64,000 bases of DNA from Bacteroidales bacterium (GTDB lineage: Bacteria > Bacteroidota > Bacteroidia > Bacteroidales > UBA932): NCBI GenBank assembly GCA_017504965.1, contig JAFVQD010000003.1, forward strand, positions 1 to 64,000, read 5' to 3'. Numbering within the stretch: position 1 is the stretch's first letter; each line of letters opens with the position of its first letter. The position numbers and the translations under genes were made by a program. A model generated the notes under the pieces. That model did not search any database. It was not told where the DNA came from and saw nothing but the letters and a program-made list of their open reading frames with translations. This document shows positions 35,252 to 43,239 of this stretch, piece by piece.

Positions 35252-37039
35252 CTAATCCAGCTTCAGCACCGCCATAAAGGCTGACTGTGGCACTTCGACA
35301 TTACCGATCTGGCGCATACGTTTCTTACCTTTCTTCTGCTTCTCGAGAAGTTTGCGTTTACGGGTGATGTCACCACCGTAGCACTTGGCTGTAACGTCTT
35401 TGCGGACAGCTTTTACAGTCTCACGGGCGATGATCTTGGCACCGATGGCGGCCTGGATCGCGATGTCGAACTGCTGGCGTGGGATGAGCTCTTTAAGCTT
35501 TTCGCACATTCTCCGGCCGAAGTCGTAGGCTCTGTCCCTGTGGATAAGGGATGACAGTGCGTCGACAGGCTCGGAGTTCAGAAGGAGGTCGAGTTTGACC
35601 AGGTCCGATTTTTTGTATCCGCAGATGTGGTAGTCAAAGGAAGCATACCCTTTGGAGATCGATTTCAGCTTGTCGTAGAAGTCAAATACGATCTCTGCGA
35701 GGGGCATCTCATATGTAAGCTCCACACGGTCGGCTGTGATGAAGTGCTGGTTGATGAGGATACCCCTCTTGTCCAGACAAAGTTTCATAATGGGGCCGAA
35801 GAAGTCGCTCTTGGAGATGATCTGTGCTTTGATATATGGCTCATCGATCTGTTTGATGAGTGTAGGTGCAGGGAGGCCTGACGGGTTGTGGACATCCACC
35901 ACTTCCCCCTGTGTAGTGTATACTTTGTATGATACGTTCGGTACGGTGGTGATGACATCCATATCGAACTCTCTGTAGAGCCTCTCCTGCATAATCTCCA
36001 GGTGGAGCAGGCCGAGGAATCCGCAGCGGAAACCAAAGCCGAGTGCCAGTGATGACTCAGGTTCGAAAACGAGCGAAGCGTCATTGAGCTGAAGCTTCTC
36101 AAGCGAAGCTCTCAGATCCTCATATTCATCTGTATCCACAGGGTAGACTCCGGCGAAAAGCATCGGTTTCACCTCTTCGAATCCGGCGATCGACTCCTGG
36201 CAGGGGTTCTCCACGTGGGTAATGGTGTCACCCACTTTCACCTCTACTGCGGTCTTGATTCCGGAGATGATGTAACCTACATTTCCGGTGGTCACCTCCT
36301 CTGTGGGGCAGAGTTTCATCCTCAGGTATCCCACTTCGTCGGCGATATACTCCTTGCCGGTGTTGAAGAATTTGACTTTGTCGCCCCTTTTGATCGAGCC
36401 GTTCTCCACTTTGAAATATGCGATGATACCTCTGAAAGAGTTGAATACAGAGTCGAAAATAAGTGCCTGCAGAGGGGCCTCAGGGTCACCTTTCGGTGCA
36501 GGAATCCTCTCCACGATGGCATTGAGAATCTCGGGAACACCCACACCTGTCTTGGCGCTACACAGAAGGATATCTTCCTCTTTACATCCGATAAGGTCGA
36601 TAATCTGGTCCTTCACCACATCCACCATAGCGGCATCCATATCGATCTTGTTCAGGACGGGGATAATCTCCAGATCTTGTTCGATGGCCAGGTATAGGTT
36701 TGATATGGTCTGAGCCTGAATACCTTGGGTGGCGTCCACTACCAGCAGAGCCCCTTCGCAGGATGCTATCGCACGTGACACTTCGTATGAGAAGTCGACG
36801 TGGCCCGGAGTATCCAGAAGGTTAAGGGTGTAGTCTGCCCCCTGATACTTGTACTGCATCTGGATGGCGTGACTCTTGATGGTGATGCCTTTCTCTTTCT
36901 CAAGATCCATGGAGTCAAGTACTTGGTTCTCCATCTCTCTGGCGTTCAGGGTATTTGTGGCCTCCAGAAGGCGGTCCGCCAGTGTGCTTTTCCCATGGTC
37001 GATATGGGCTATAATGCAAAAGTTCCTTATATGCTTCAT
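35252..37039 (-). CDS. lepA: elongation factor 4 (back-translocating GTPase LepA)
   Basis: The 595-residue protein is a full-length LepA. It has G1 [13 protein letters not shown] near residue 11, switch I ERE-like KEKGITIK, G3 DTPGHVDF with the catalytic His present, and G4 NKID. The C-terminal domain ends [22 protein letters not shown] basic residues and [13 protein letters not shown], typical of LepA. The ATG at 37039 is chosen because the promoter -7 box covers 37059-37066; a start 30 bases upstream would be outside the transcript. It contrasts with its neighbour EF-G2, which has lost the His. Confidence 0.97.
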   Translation of the reverse strand: MKHIRNFCIIAHIDHGKSTLADRLLEATNTLNAREMENQVLDSMDLEKEKGITIKSHAIQMQYKYQGADYTLNLLDTPGHVDFSYEVSRAIASCEGALLVVDATQGIQAQTISNLYLAIEQDLEIIPVLNKIDMDAAMVDVVKDQIIDLIGCKEEDILLCSAKTGVGVPEILNAIVERIPAPKGDPEAPLQALIFDSVFNSFRGIIAYFKVENGSIKRGDKVKFFNTGKEYIADEVGYLRMKLCPTEEVTTGNVGYIISGIKTAVEVKVGDTITHVENPCQESIAGFEEVKPMLFAGVYPVDTDEYEDLRASLEKLQLNDASLVFEPESSLALGFGFRCGFLGLLHLEIMQERLYREFDMDVITTVPNVSYKVYTTQGEVVDVHNPSGLPAPTLIKQIDEPYIKAQIISKSDFFGPIMKLCLDKRGILINQHFITADRVELTYEMPLAEIVFDFYDKLKSISKGYASFDYHICGYKKSDLVKLDLLLNSEPVDALSSLIHRDRAYDFGRRMCEKLKELIPRQQFDIAIQAAIGAKIIARETVKAVRKDVTAKCYGGDITRKRKLLEKQKKGKKRMRQIGNVEVPQSAFMAVLKLD

Positions 37040-37058
37040 TCTCGAATATTTGTAGGCG

Positions 37059-37090
37059 CAAATATACATTCTAATTTGTTTTTTCTCAAA
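37059..37090 (-). promoter_or_regulatory. promoter of lepA
   Basis: On the minus strand TTTG (37087-37090), a 20-base spacer and TATATTTG (37059-37066) form a good promoter, 19 bases before the ATG. It overlaps the transketolase promoter on the other strand. Confidence 0.7.
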
Positions 37091-37105
37091 TTCGTGCTAA
37101 CTTAG
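37075..37105 (+). promoter_or_regulatory. promoter of the transketolase operon
   Basis: TTTG (37075-37078), a 19-base spacer and TAACTTAG (37098-37105; one mismatch from TAnnTTTG) lie 27 bases before the ATG. It overlaps the lepA promoter back-to-back, so the two may compete for RNA polymerase. Confidence 0.55.
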
Positions 37106-37132
37106 CATAATATTCAATAAAGAAATAGAATT

Positions 37133-37978
37133 ATGTGCGACACTAATCAACTATCAAAGATCTCTACACAGGTCAGAAGAGACATCCTAAGAATGGTTAC
37201 ACTTGCCAAATCGGGTCACCCAGGTGGTTCGATGAGCAGTACAGATATACTCACAGCACTTTTCTTTAAAGTGATGAAACACTCTCCGGAGAATTGGACC
37301 AGAGATGGGAAAGGTCACGATATGTTCTTCCTCTCAGCAGGTCATATGACTCCGGTTCTTTATAGCGTTATGGCCAGATCGGGATATTTCCCTGTAAGTG
37401 AGTTGGCCTCTTTCAGAAAATGCGGTACTCGCCTTCAGGGGCACCCTTCGATAAGAAAGGGGGTTCCCGGTATCTATGAAGCTGCCGGCTCTTTGGGTCA
37501 GGGTCTCTCTGTAGCCCTTGGTGCAGCTCTTGCCAAAAAAGCCAACAACGATCCTAACTTCGTATATGTGCTTCTTGGTGACGGCGAGTCTCAGGAGGGT
37601 CAGGTATGGGAGGCAGCTATGTTCGGTGCACAGCATAAAGTGGACAATGTTATCGCTATGACCGACTGGAATGGTCAGCAGATCGACGGTACAGTGGACT
37701 CTGTAATGTCTCTTGGTGACCTTCAGGGCAAGTGGGAAAAGTTCGGCTGGCACTGTATCGTGGCAGACGGGCACGATTTTGGCTGTATAGAAGATGCATT
37801 CAAATCTGCCCAGTGTGAATCCGGCAAAGGCAAGCCTGTAATGATTCTCTTCAAGACCGAAATGGGTCACGGAGTGGACTTTATGGCCGGCACTTGCGAA
37901 TGGCACGGTAAGGCACCATCTGCAGAGCTCTGTGAAAAAGGTTTGGCGCAGCTGGAGGAGACTTTGGGAGATTTTTAA
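37133..37978 (+). CDS. transketolase, N-terminal (thiamine-pyrophosphate binding) subunit
   Basis: The 281-residue protein is the N-terminal half of a split transketolase of the pentose phosphate pathway. It has SGHPGGSMSSTDILTALFF near residue 27 and the TPP motif GDGESQEGQVWEAAM (GDG...N-type) near residue 155, and GHDFGCIEDAF. The partner half is encoded at 39291-40241. Split transketolases usually have adjacent genes; here two envelope genes lie between. Both halves are complete. Confidence 0.95.
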   Translation: MCDTNQLSKISTQVRRDILRMVTLAKSGHPGGSMSSTDILTALFFKVMKHSPENWTRDGKGHDMFFLSAGHMTPVLYSVMARSGYFPVSELASFRKCGTRLQGHPSIRKGVPGIYEAAGSLGQGLSVALGAALAKKANNDPNFVYVLLGDGESQEGQVWEAAMFGAQHKVDNVIAMTDWNGQQIDGTVDSVMSLGDLQGKWEKFGWHCIVADGHDFGCIEDAFKSAQCESGKGKPVMILFKTEMGHGVDFMAGTCEWHGKAPSAELCEKGLAQLEETLGDF

Positions 37979-37989
37979 TTTTTAAACAA

Positions 37990-38664
37990 ATGAAGAAAAC
38001 ATTTTTATTTTTTTTGGTAACGTCGCTGTTGGTGGGGAGTTGTTCTTTCTTCAATGATGATTATCAGGAGACATTGGACCAGTTTGTCTCTGTGGCATAC
38101 AGAGCTGATGAGACCGATTTCTCTCAGTATAAGACTTATGTGATAGCAGACTCCATCCTCTATGTAGATGGCGACAAAAACGTCCGTAAGAAAAACGATC
38201 TTACTAACGAGGTTAAATCTGTGGTAGCAGATCAGATGAATACCCTCGGGTACTCACCTTTCATTCCTAATGATCCTACCTCCAGACCTGATCTTATCGT
38301 GGATTTGTCATATATCGTGACCACCACTACTACCATTTACCCCGGTTATTGGTGGGGATGGGACTATTGGTATTACTATGACTGGTTTTACCCATATTAT
38401 CCATACGACCCATACTACCCCTATTATCCCGGCGGATTCTACCCTTACTACCCTTACCCTATGTACCCTGTAGCATCTTCTTATTCTACCGGAAGCCTTA
38501 CCATCGATATAGTGGATTTCAAGAATTATAAGAAAGATACCAATCCTGCTATTGTATGGCACGGTCTGGTAAGGAGTATATTGATCTCTACCCACTCTTC
38601 AGAAGAGAGGGCTGCTGCTATCAAGCAGTGTTTTGAAATGATGCCACCCGCTAACACCAAATAA
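37990..38664 (+). CDS. DUF4136-like lipoprotein with a Tyr/Pro-rich insert
   Basis: The 224-residue product has a lipoprotein signal (LLVGSC, Cys near residue 18). The fold resembles DUF4136: an N-terminal FSQYKTYVIADS strand region, LVVDLSYIV-like LIVDLSYIVTT, and a terminal WHGLVRSILI block with the conserved Trp. Between residues about 115 and 157 sits a low-complexity stretch almost wholly Tyr, Pro, Trp, Gly and Asp (repeated YPYYP). This may be surface-exposed or a spacer. It follows the transketolase half by 11 bases, so it is probably in the same transcript. Function is unknown. Confidence 0.8.
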   Translation: MKKTFLFFLVTSLLVGSCSFFNDDYQETLDQFVSVAYRADETDFSQYKTYVIADSILYVDGDKNVRKKNDLTNEVKSVVADQMNTLGYSPFIPNDPTSRPDLIVDLSYIVTTTTTIYPGYWWGWDYWYYYDWFYPYYPYDPYYPYYPGGFYPYYPYPMYPVASSYSTGSLTIDIVDFKNYKKDTNPAIVWHGLVRSILISTHSSEERAAAIKQCFEMMPPANTK

Positions 38665-38676
38665 ACAGTGAGAGAT

Positions 38677-39276
38677 ATGAAAAAGATATATACCATAGCA
38701 ATAGCTCTTTTGGTGGCGGCTACATCTTTTGCCCAGTCAGGCCACCGGTATTCTCAGGTATACTCGTTCAACTGGCAGTCGTCACTTCCCCTTGGAAAGC
38801 CTGCAGAGTTTATCCCGAGTATGGGGTTCAATGGGGCCAATTTCAATTTTGGCTTCTTCGTGACTGACAATATTGCCATAGGGGCAGACTTCTCCTGGGG
38901 TTATAACCAGCAGACAGTGGATCCCGAGGTATACAATATCGGGGATAACTGCGCTGTATATGCTGCACTCTACAAAACCACCCAGAATATCCCTATGAAG
39001 GCTCAGTTCAAATATCTTTTTAACCCCACAGGGTTTGTAAAGGTATATGCTGCTGCCGGGTTGGGTGCTACCAGCTATACAGAGTATATCCAGATTCAGG
39101 AGTACCAGTTTTCCGATTCATCCTGGGGCTTCCTTATGAGCCCTGAGGTGGGGATATATGTCCCATTCGGCAAACACTCACACTGGGGTGCAAATGTAGC
39201 AGCTGGATACAATTGGGCTACCAACAAAGCTCAGAACCTGTATTTTAACGTTGGTTTATTTTTCTCAGTATTTTAA
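38677..39276 (+). CDS. outer-membrane beta-barrel protein (OprF/OmpW-like fold)
   Basis: The 199-residue product starts at the ATG at 38677 with a signal peptide ending ATSFAQ. The mature part alternates hydrophobic and polar residues in about eight strands (NFNFGFFVTDNIAIGADFSWGY, GFVKVYAAAGLGATSY, GANVAAGYNWATN) and ends with an aromatic residue (LFFSVF), the usual outer-membrane insertion signal. No ligand can be named. It is embedded between the two transketolase halves, 12 bases after the DUF4136 gene. Confidence 0.85.
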   Translation: MKKIYTIAIALLVAATSFAQSGHRYSQVYSFNWQSSLPLGKPAEFIPSMGFNGANFNFGFFVTDNIAIGADFSWGYNQQTVDPEVYNIGDNCAVYAALYKTTQNIPMKAQFKYLFNPTGFVKVYAAAGLGATSYTEYIQIQEYQFSDSSWGFLMSPEVGIYVPFGKHSHWGANVAAGYNWATNKAQNLYFNVGLFFSVF

Positions 39277-39290
39277 AGAACTTGACCTAT

Positions 39291-40241
39291 ATGAAATTTG
39301 AAAACAGTGGCAATAAAGATACTCGCTCAGGATTTGGAGCAGGTCTTGCCGAACTTGGAAGGACAAATCCAGATGTAGTGGCACTATGTGCTGACTTGAC
39401 CGGTTCATTGAAGATGGATCAGTTTGCCAAAGAGAATCCTGAAAGATTCTATCAGGCAGGTATCGCTGAGGCAAATATGGTGGGTGTGGGTGCCGGCTTG
39501 GCTTTGAGTGGAAAGATCCCATTCATCGGCTCATTCGCCAACTTTATCACCGCCAGAGTATATGACCAGATCCGTCAGTCTGTAGCCTACGGCAATACTA
39601 ACGTGAAGATATGCGCATCCCACGCAGGTATTACCCTCGGTGAGGATGGTGCTACCCACCAGACTATGGAAGATATAGGGCTTATGAGGATGTTGCCCGG
39701 GATGACAGTGATCAACCCTTGCGACTATAATCAGACTAAGGCTGCCACTATAGCAGTGGCTGAGCACCAGGGGCCTGTATATCTCCGTTTCGGACGCCCT
39801 TCAGTTCCCAATTTTACCCCTGTGGATCAAAAATTTGAAATAGGTAAAGCTCTAAAACTTATTGAGGGTACCGATGTGACAATTTTCGCTACAGGCCACT
39901 TGGTATGGGAGGCTATTCAGGCTGCACAGACCCTTCAGCAGGAGGGGATCTCTGTAGAGCTGATAAATATCCACACCATTAAACCTTTGGACGAAAAAGC
40001 AGTCATAGAATCTGTAGCCAAGACCGGTGCTGTCGTATGTGCTGAAGAGCACCTGATAGCAGGTGGATTGGGCGAACTGGTAGCGGGTGTCCTCGCCAGG
40101 AACTGCCCGGCTCCGGTAGAGTTTGTATCTGTAGATGACCAGTTTGGTCAGAGCGGAACACCTGCAGAGCTTATGAAACTTTATGGTCTTGACTCAGAAA
40201 GCATCGTCAAATCAGTTAAAAAGGTTTTGAGTAGGAAATAA
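39291..40241 (+). CDS. transketolase, C-terminal subunit
   Basis: The 316-residue protein is the pyrimidine-binding plus C-terminal half of a split transketolase. It shows GFGAGLAELGRTNPDVVALCADLTGS, the catalytic Glu in RFYQAGIAEANMVGVGAGLAL, GEDGATHQTMEDIGLMR, and the C-terminal AEEHLIAGGLGELVA domain. With the gene at 37133 it makes the complete enzyme. The ATG at 39291 is preferred to an upstream TTG. Its stop overlaps the ATG of the sigma-factor gene by 1 base, so the ECF factor is translationally coupled to a metabolic gene. Confidence 0.95.
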   Translation: MKFENSGNKDTRSGFGAGLAELGRTNPDVVALCADLTGSLKMDQFAKENPERFYQAGIAEANMVGVGAGLALSGKIPFIGSFANFITARVYDQIRQSVAYGNTNVKICASHAGITLGEDGATHQTMEDIGLMRMLPGMTVINPCDYNQTKAATIAVAEHQGPVYLRFGRPSVPNFTPVDQKFEIGKALKLIEGTDVTIFATGHLVWEAIQAAQTLQQEGISVELINIHTIKPLDEKAVIESVAKTGAVVCAEEHLIAGGLGELVAGVLARNCPAPVEFVSVDDQFGQSGTPAELMKLYGLDSESIVKSVKKVLSRK

Positions 40242-40786
40242 TGTTTGATGATCAGGACATTCTAGATATCTATCGCGAGGGGGGGAAAGAGGAGTATGCC
40301 TTTAACCTTCTGGTCAGAAAGTATTCAGAACGTCTATACTGGCACATCAGACAATTGGTTTTGGACCACGAGCAGACTAATGATCTGCTTCAGAATACAC
40401 TTGTCAAAGCTTGGAAATACCTTCCCGATTTCAGGGGGGATTCCAAGCTTTTTACTTGGCTCTACAAGATAGCCACCAATGAGACACTGACATATCTCAA
40501 GAGGGAGCGTATGAGAAATTTCCTCTCGTTCTCGGACAGTGACGGGGCGCTGGAGAGGCAGCTTGCCGCCGATGAGTTTTTCTCGGGAGACAAACTCCAG
40601 ATAGCGCTTCATCAGGAGATCAGAAAACTTCCGCCCAAGCAGAGGACGGTCTTCACGATGAGATATTTTGATGACCTCAAGTATGAGGAGATCGCAGAGA
40701 TTTTGGGTGGGACAGAGGGCTCTCTCAAAGCCTCTTATCATCACGCTTACAGTAAAATAAAGAAAAACTTGCTGGATAAGTTTTAA
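40241..40786 (+). CDS. ECF-type RNA polymerase sigma factor
   Basis: The 181-residue protein has sigma region 2 (NDLLQNTLVKAWKYLPDFRGDSKLFTWLYKIATNETL, near residues 47-84) and region 4 (LPPKQRTVFTMRYFDDLKYEEIAEILGGTEGSLKASYHHA, near 125-165), with no region 3, as in ECF factors. The two following genes encode a one-helix membrane protein and a Spy/CpxP-like periplasmic protein, which suggests an envelope-stress regulon. Co-translation with the transketolase half may tie it to growth. The target promoter is unknown. Confidence 0.95.
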   Translation: MFDDQDILDIYREGGKEEYAFNLLVRKYSERLYWHIRQLVLDHEQTNDLLQNTLVKAWKYLPDFRGDSKLFTWLYKIATNETLTYLKRERMRNFLSFSDSDGALERQLAADEFFSGDKLQIALHQEIRKLPPKQRTVFTMRYFDDLKYEEIAEILGGTEGSLKASYHHAYSKIKKNLLDKF

Positions 40787-40820
40787 CTTTTGTTTATATT
40801 TATAGTCTAAAGGGAAGATT

Positions 40821-41255
40821 ATGTTGGAAGAATTGAAAAATAGAACCAGACCATTTGAGGTGCCTGCAGGTTACTTCTCTACCGTAGAAGATCAAGTGAG
40901 GGAGAGGATAGCGAAACCTGAGAAGGCCCCTGGTACCCTGATGTCAGCATTAAGGACGACACTTGCGATGACCTGCACGTTCCTTATGATATTTGGTATG
41001 GGATATGGTGTTATGGCACTTACCGGCACTATGGATGCCGGTAACTTCCCGGTAGAGCAGGATGAACTGGCCACTTTAATCGAGCAAGGTTACATCAAAC
41101 ACGATTTTATTGACTATCTTTACGATGAAATAGATATGGAGGATATCCCGCATCTGGACAATTTGGATATGGACGATGAACTGTATCAGAGAATTGAGAG
41201 AGAGATGTCTGAAATGGAGTTAATTGATCACATAGAAAATTATCAATATGAATAG
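40821..41255 (+). CDS. single-pass membrane protein, candidate anti-sigma factor
   Basis: The 144-residue protein has an N-terminal cytoplasmic part with F-x-V-P-x-G-Y-F (residues 13-20), one membrane helix (TLAMTCTFLMIFGMGYGVMAL, about 48-68) and a strongly acidic periplasmic part with many Asp and Glu (DEIDMEDIPHLDNLDMDDE). The PxGYF motif recurs in proteins encoded beside Bacteroidota ECF sigma factors. Position after the sigma gene and topology fit an anti-sigma factor, but no zinc-binding anti-sigma domain (H-x3-C-x2-C) is present. The last 8 bases overlap the next gene. Confidence 0.75.
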   Translation: MLEELKNRTRPFEVPAGYFSTVEDQVRERIAKPEKAPGTLMSALRTTLAMTCTFLMIFGMGYGVMALTGTMDAGNFPVEQDELATLIEQGYIKHDFIDYLYDEIDMEDIPHLDNLDMDDELYQRIEREMSEMELIDHIENYQYE

Positions 41256-41739
41256 ATTTGTCGCAGTACTGCTCTCTCTCCTGATCGCTTTCCCACTTTT
41301 GGGTCAGCAGAACAAGAAGCAGGAAGAGAAGTCTTTCCGTGAGAAGGTAGAGGCTACCAAGGTGGCATACTTTACCGAGAAACTGAATCTTACCCCTCAG
41401 GAGGCCCAGGTTTTCTGGCCCGTATACAATAAGTGGTGGGGAGAGAGACAGGAGGCATATAAAAAAGTCCACGAATCTGTGGATGCCATCGTCAAGCTGG
41501 AGGAGAAAGGTGGATACTCTGATCCCCAGATGAAAAAGCTCATAAATCAGTATGCACAGAACTTGGCGCTGGAAGCTGAGATCTTCGATATGTATGTAGA
41601 TGAGTTCTACAAAATTCTCCCTACAGAGAAAGTGGCCAAAATCTTTGTGGCAGAGAAGGGCTTCAGGGATATCCTGACCAAGATGTGGAGAGAAAAGAAG
41701 CACCATCAAAAAGAGGACAAAAAACCTGAAGTGAAATGA
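41248..41739 (+). CDS. Spy/CpxP-like periplasmic protein, candidate stress sensor
   Basis: The 163-residue product has a signal peptide (residues 1-19, LLGQ). The mature part is helical and charged and contains [20 protein letters not shown], an LTxxQ-like element that characterises Spy/CpxP/Zra-type periplasmic proteins. It overlaps the upstream membrane-protein gene and, by 4 bases, the downstream ATPase. Together the sigma factor, membrane partner and this protein form a plausible sigma/anti-sigma/sensor module; direct interaction is inferred. Confidence 0.78.
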   Translation: MNRFVAVLLSLLIAFPLLGQQNKKQEEKSFREKVEATKVAYFTEKLNLTPQEAQVFWPVYNKWWGERQEAYKKVHESVDAIVKLEEKGGYSDPQMKKLINQYAQNLALEAEIFDMYVDEFYKILPTEKVAKIFVAEKGFRDILTKMWREKKHHQKEDKKPEVK

Positions 41740-42404
41740 TATTGGCACAAGGTATAGAGAAATCCTACGGGATTCTGAAGGTGCTCAAAGGGGTAGACTT
41801 CCGTGCAGATGGTGCGGAGGTCGTCTCTATTGTAGGGGCCAGCGGTGCCGGCAAGTCGACACTGCTTCAGATATTGGGCTCCCTCTCCACACCCAGTGCA
41901 GGGAAGGTAACCATCGATGGGGTGGATCTCTTCTCCCTGAGTTCAGATGAACTGGCAGACTTCAGAAATAAAAAGATAGGTTTCGTTTTTCAATTTCACC
42001 ACCTTCTCCCTGAGTTTACCGCTCTGGAAAATGTGATGATACCTGCACTTATCGCAGGTACCCCGGCTTCTGCTGCCAAAAAAGAGGCCAAGCAGCTCCT
42101 CTCTGATATGGGGCTGGGTGAGAGGTTCGGCCACAAACCATCAGAGCTCTCGGGTGGAGAGCAGCAGAGGGTGGCTATAGCCAGAGCCATCATAAACAGA
42201 CCTGCAGTCCTCTTCGCAGACGAGCCCTCGGGCAATCTGGACAGCAATACCAAGCGTGAGATCCATAAACTCTTTTTCGACCTTCGTGACAGATATGGAC
42301 TTACCGTGATAATAGTGACCCACGACAAGGATTTGGCAAAAATGTCGGACCGTATGATAGAGATGTCCGACGGTAGAATAGTCGATGGAGTACTTTCAGT
42401 TTAA
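41736..42404 (+). CDS. ABC transporter ATP-binding protein, LolD/MacB type
   Basis: The 222-residue ATPase has Walker [12 protein letters not shown] (near residues 33-43), a Q-loop in [23 protein letters not shown], the signature [14 protein letters not shown], Walker [13 protein letters not shown] and the H-loop VTHD. The [17 protein letters not shown] stretch is typical of LolD, which drives lipoprotein release towards the outer membrane. No permease is adjacent, so the partner could be a LolC/E-type or the MacB-type permease at 18607. The start overlaps the preceding stop by 4 bases. Confidence 0.9.
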   Translation: MILAQGIEKSYGILKVLKGVDFRADGAEVVSIVGASGAGKSTLLQILGSLSTPSAGKVTIDGVDLFSLSSDELADFRNKKIGFVFQFHHLLPEFTALENVMIPALIAGTPASAAKKEAKQLLSDMGLGERFGHKPSELSGGEQQRVAIARAIINRPAVLFADEPSGNLDSNTKREIHKLFFDLRDRYGLTVIIVTHDKDLAKMSDRMIEMSDGRIVDGVLSV

Positions 42405-43143
42405 ACAGTTTAAAGTCAAGAACATCGCCTCTGCGATGAAATTGGGGACAGACAGCGTCCTCATAGGTGCTTGGGCCCCTTTGGAAACTTCTGACCGGCG
42501 CATATTGGATGTAGGGACCGGCACCGGAGTGATAGCTCTGATGATTGCGCAGCGTATGTCTCCATTGGGCGAAGCCCGGATCGATGCGATAGATATTGAC
42601 CTTCCATCTGTCGGGGAGGCCTCCCACAATTTTGAAATCTCCCCCTGGAGTGGAGCCCTTCGGGCAATGCACACCTCCCTGCAGGAATATGTAGAGAGGT
42701 TCTCCGGAGTACCGGAGGTGGAAAAGTATGATCTGATGGTCTCCAACCCCCCATTTTTCGTAAACTCCCTCAAAGCTCCATCCGAGCGGAGGAGCAGGAC
42801 CCGCCACACAGACTCATTGCCCCACGAGGATCTCATTGCCTCTGCATTTTCTCTGCTGAAAAGTGGAGGGCGTCTGGTGGTAATTCTCCCTAATGAGGAG
42901 GGTGAGGCTTTTATCCGGAGTGCAGAGCTATATAATATAGGTATATCTGATCACAGAAGGCTTGCACTGCGCCGTATATGTAAGGTGAGGACAGTGGAGC
43001 GAAAGCCTCCTAAAAGATATATTATGGAGTTTGTACTTGTCACCAAGAGTGCTGTACTTGATGAAGTGGAAGAGGAGTATCTCTCTATGAATGGGGATGA
43101 TAGGTATGCGGATTTGCTGCGCGATTATTTAATCACTTTGTAA
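42385..43143 (+). CDS. tRNA1(Val) (adenine37-N6)-methyltransferase family protein
   Basis: The 252-residue protein starts [28 protein letters not shown], the opening of the TrmN6/YfiC family, and continues with the SAM-binding [18 protein letters not shown] and the amino-methyltransferase motif NPPFF near residue 119. These act on adenine 37 of tRNA-Val in E. coli; target here is inferred by family. The ATG lies inside the last 20 bases of the LolD-like gene. The following 96 bases up to the TonB receptor contain no clear promoter consensus. Confidence 0.9.
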   Translation: MEYFQFKQFKVKNIASAMKLGTDSVLIGAWAPLETSDRRILDVGTGTGVIALMIAQRMSPLGEARIDAIDIDLPSVGEASHNFEISPWSGALRAMHTSLQEYVERFSGVPEVEKYDLMVSNPPFFVNSLKAPSERRSRTRHTDSLPHEDLIASAFSLLKSGGRLVVILPNEEGEAFIRSAELYNIGISDHRRLALRRICKVRTVERKPPKRYIMEFVLVTKSAVLDEVEEEYLSMNGDDRYADLLRDYLITL

Positions 43144-43239
43144 TAGGATTTTGGGAGAATTTTACTATTTTCGCGCCGTGGAAAACTATCCACACAATTT
43201 TGGTTCCAATATTTTTTTAACAATATTTTTTAACACACT

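Noticed and set aside
37040..37069. N-terminal extension of LepA
   Set aside because: It would begin within the promoter -7 box and adds residues not found in the family.
38380..38465. Tandem TACCC/TATTA-like repeats, considered as a repeat array or CRISPR
   Set aside because: They encode an in-frame Tyr/Pro-rich protein segment; there are no regular repeats and spacers.
43144..43239. Promoter of the TonB receptor gene
   Set aside because: Only a weak box (TATTTTCG) with poor spacing could be found; not supported as a feature.
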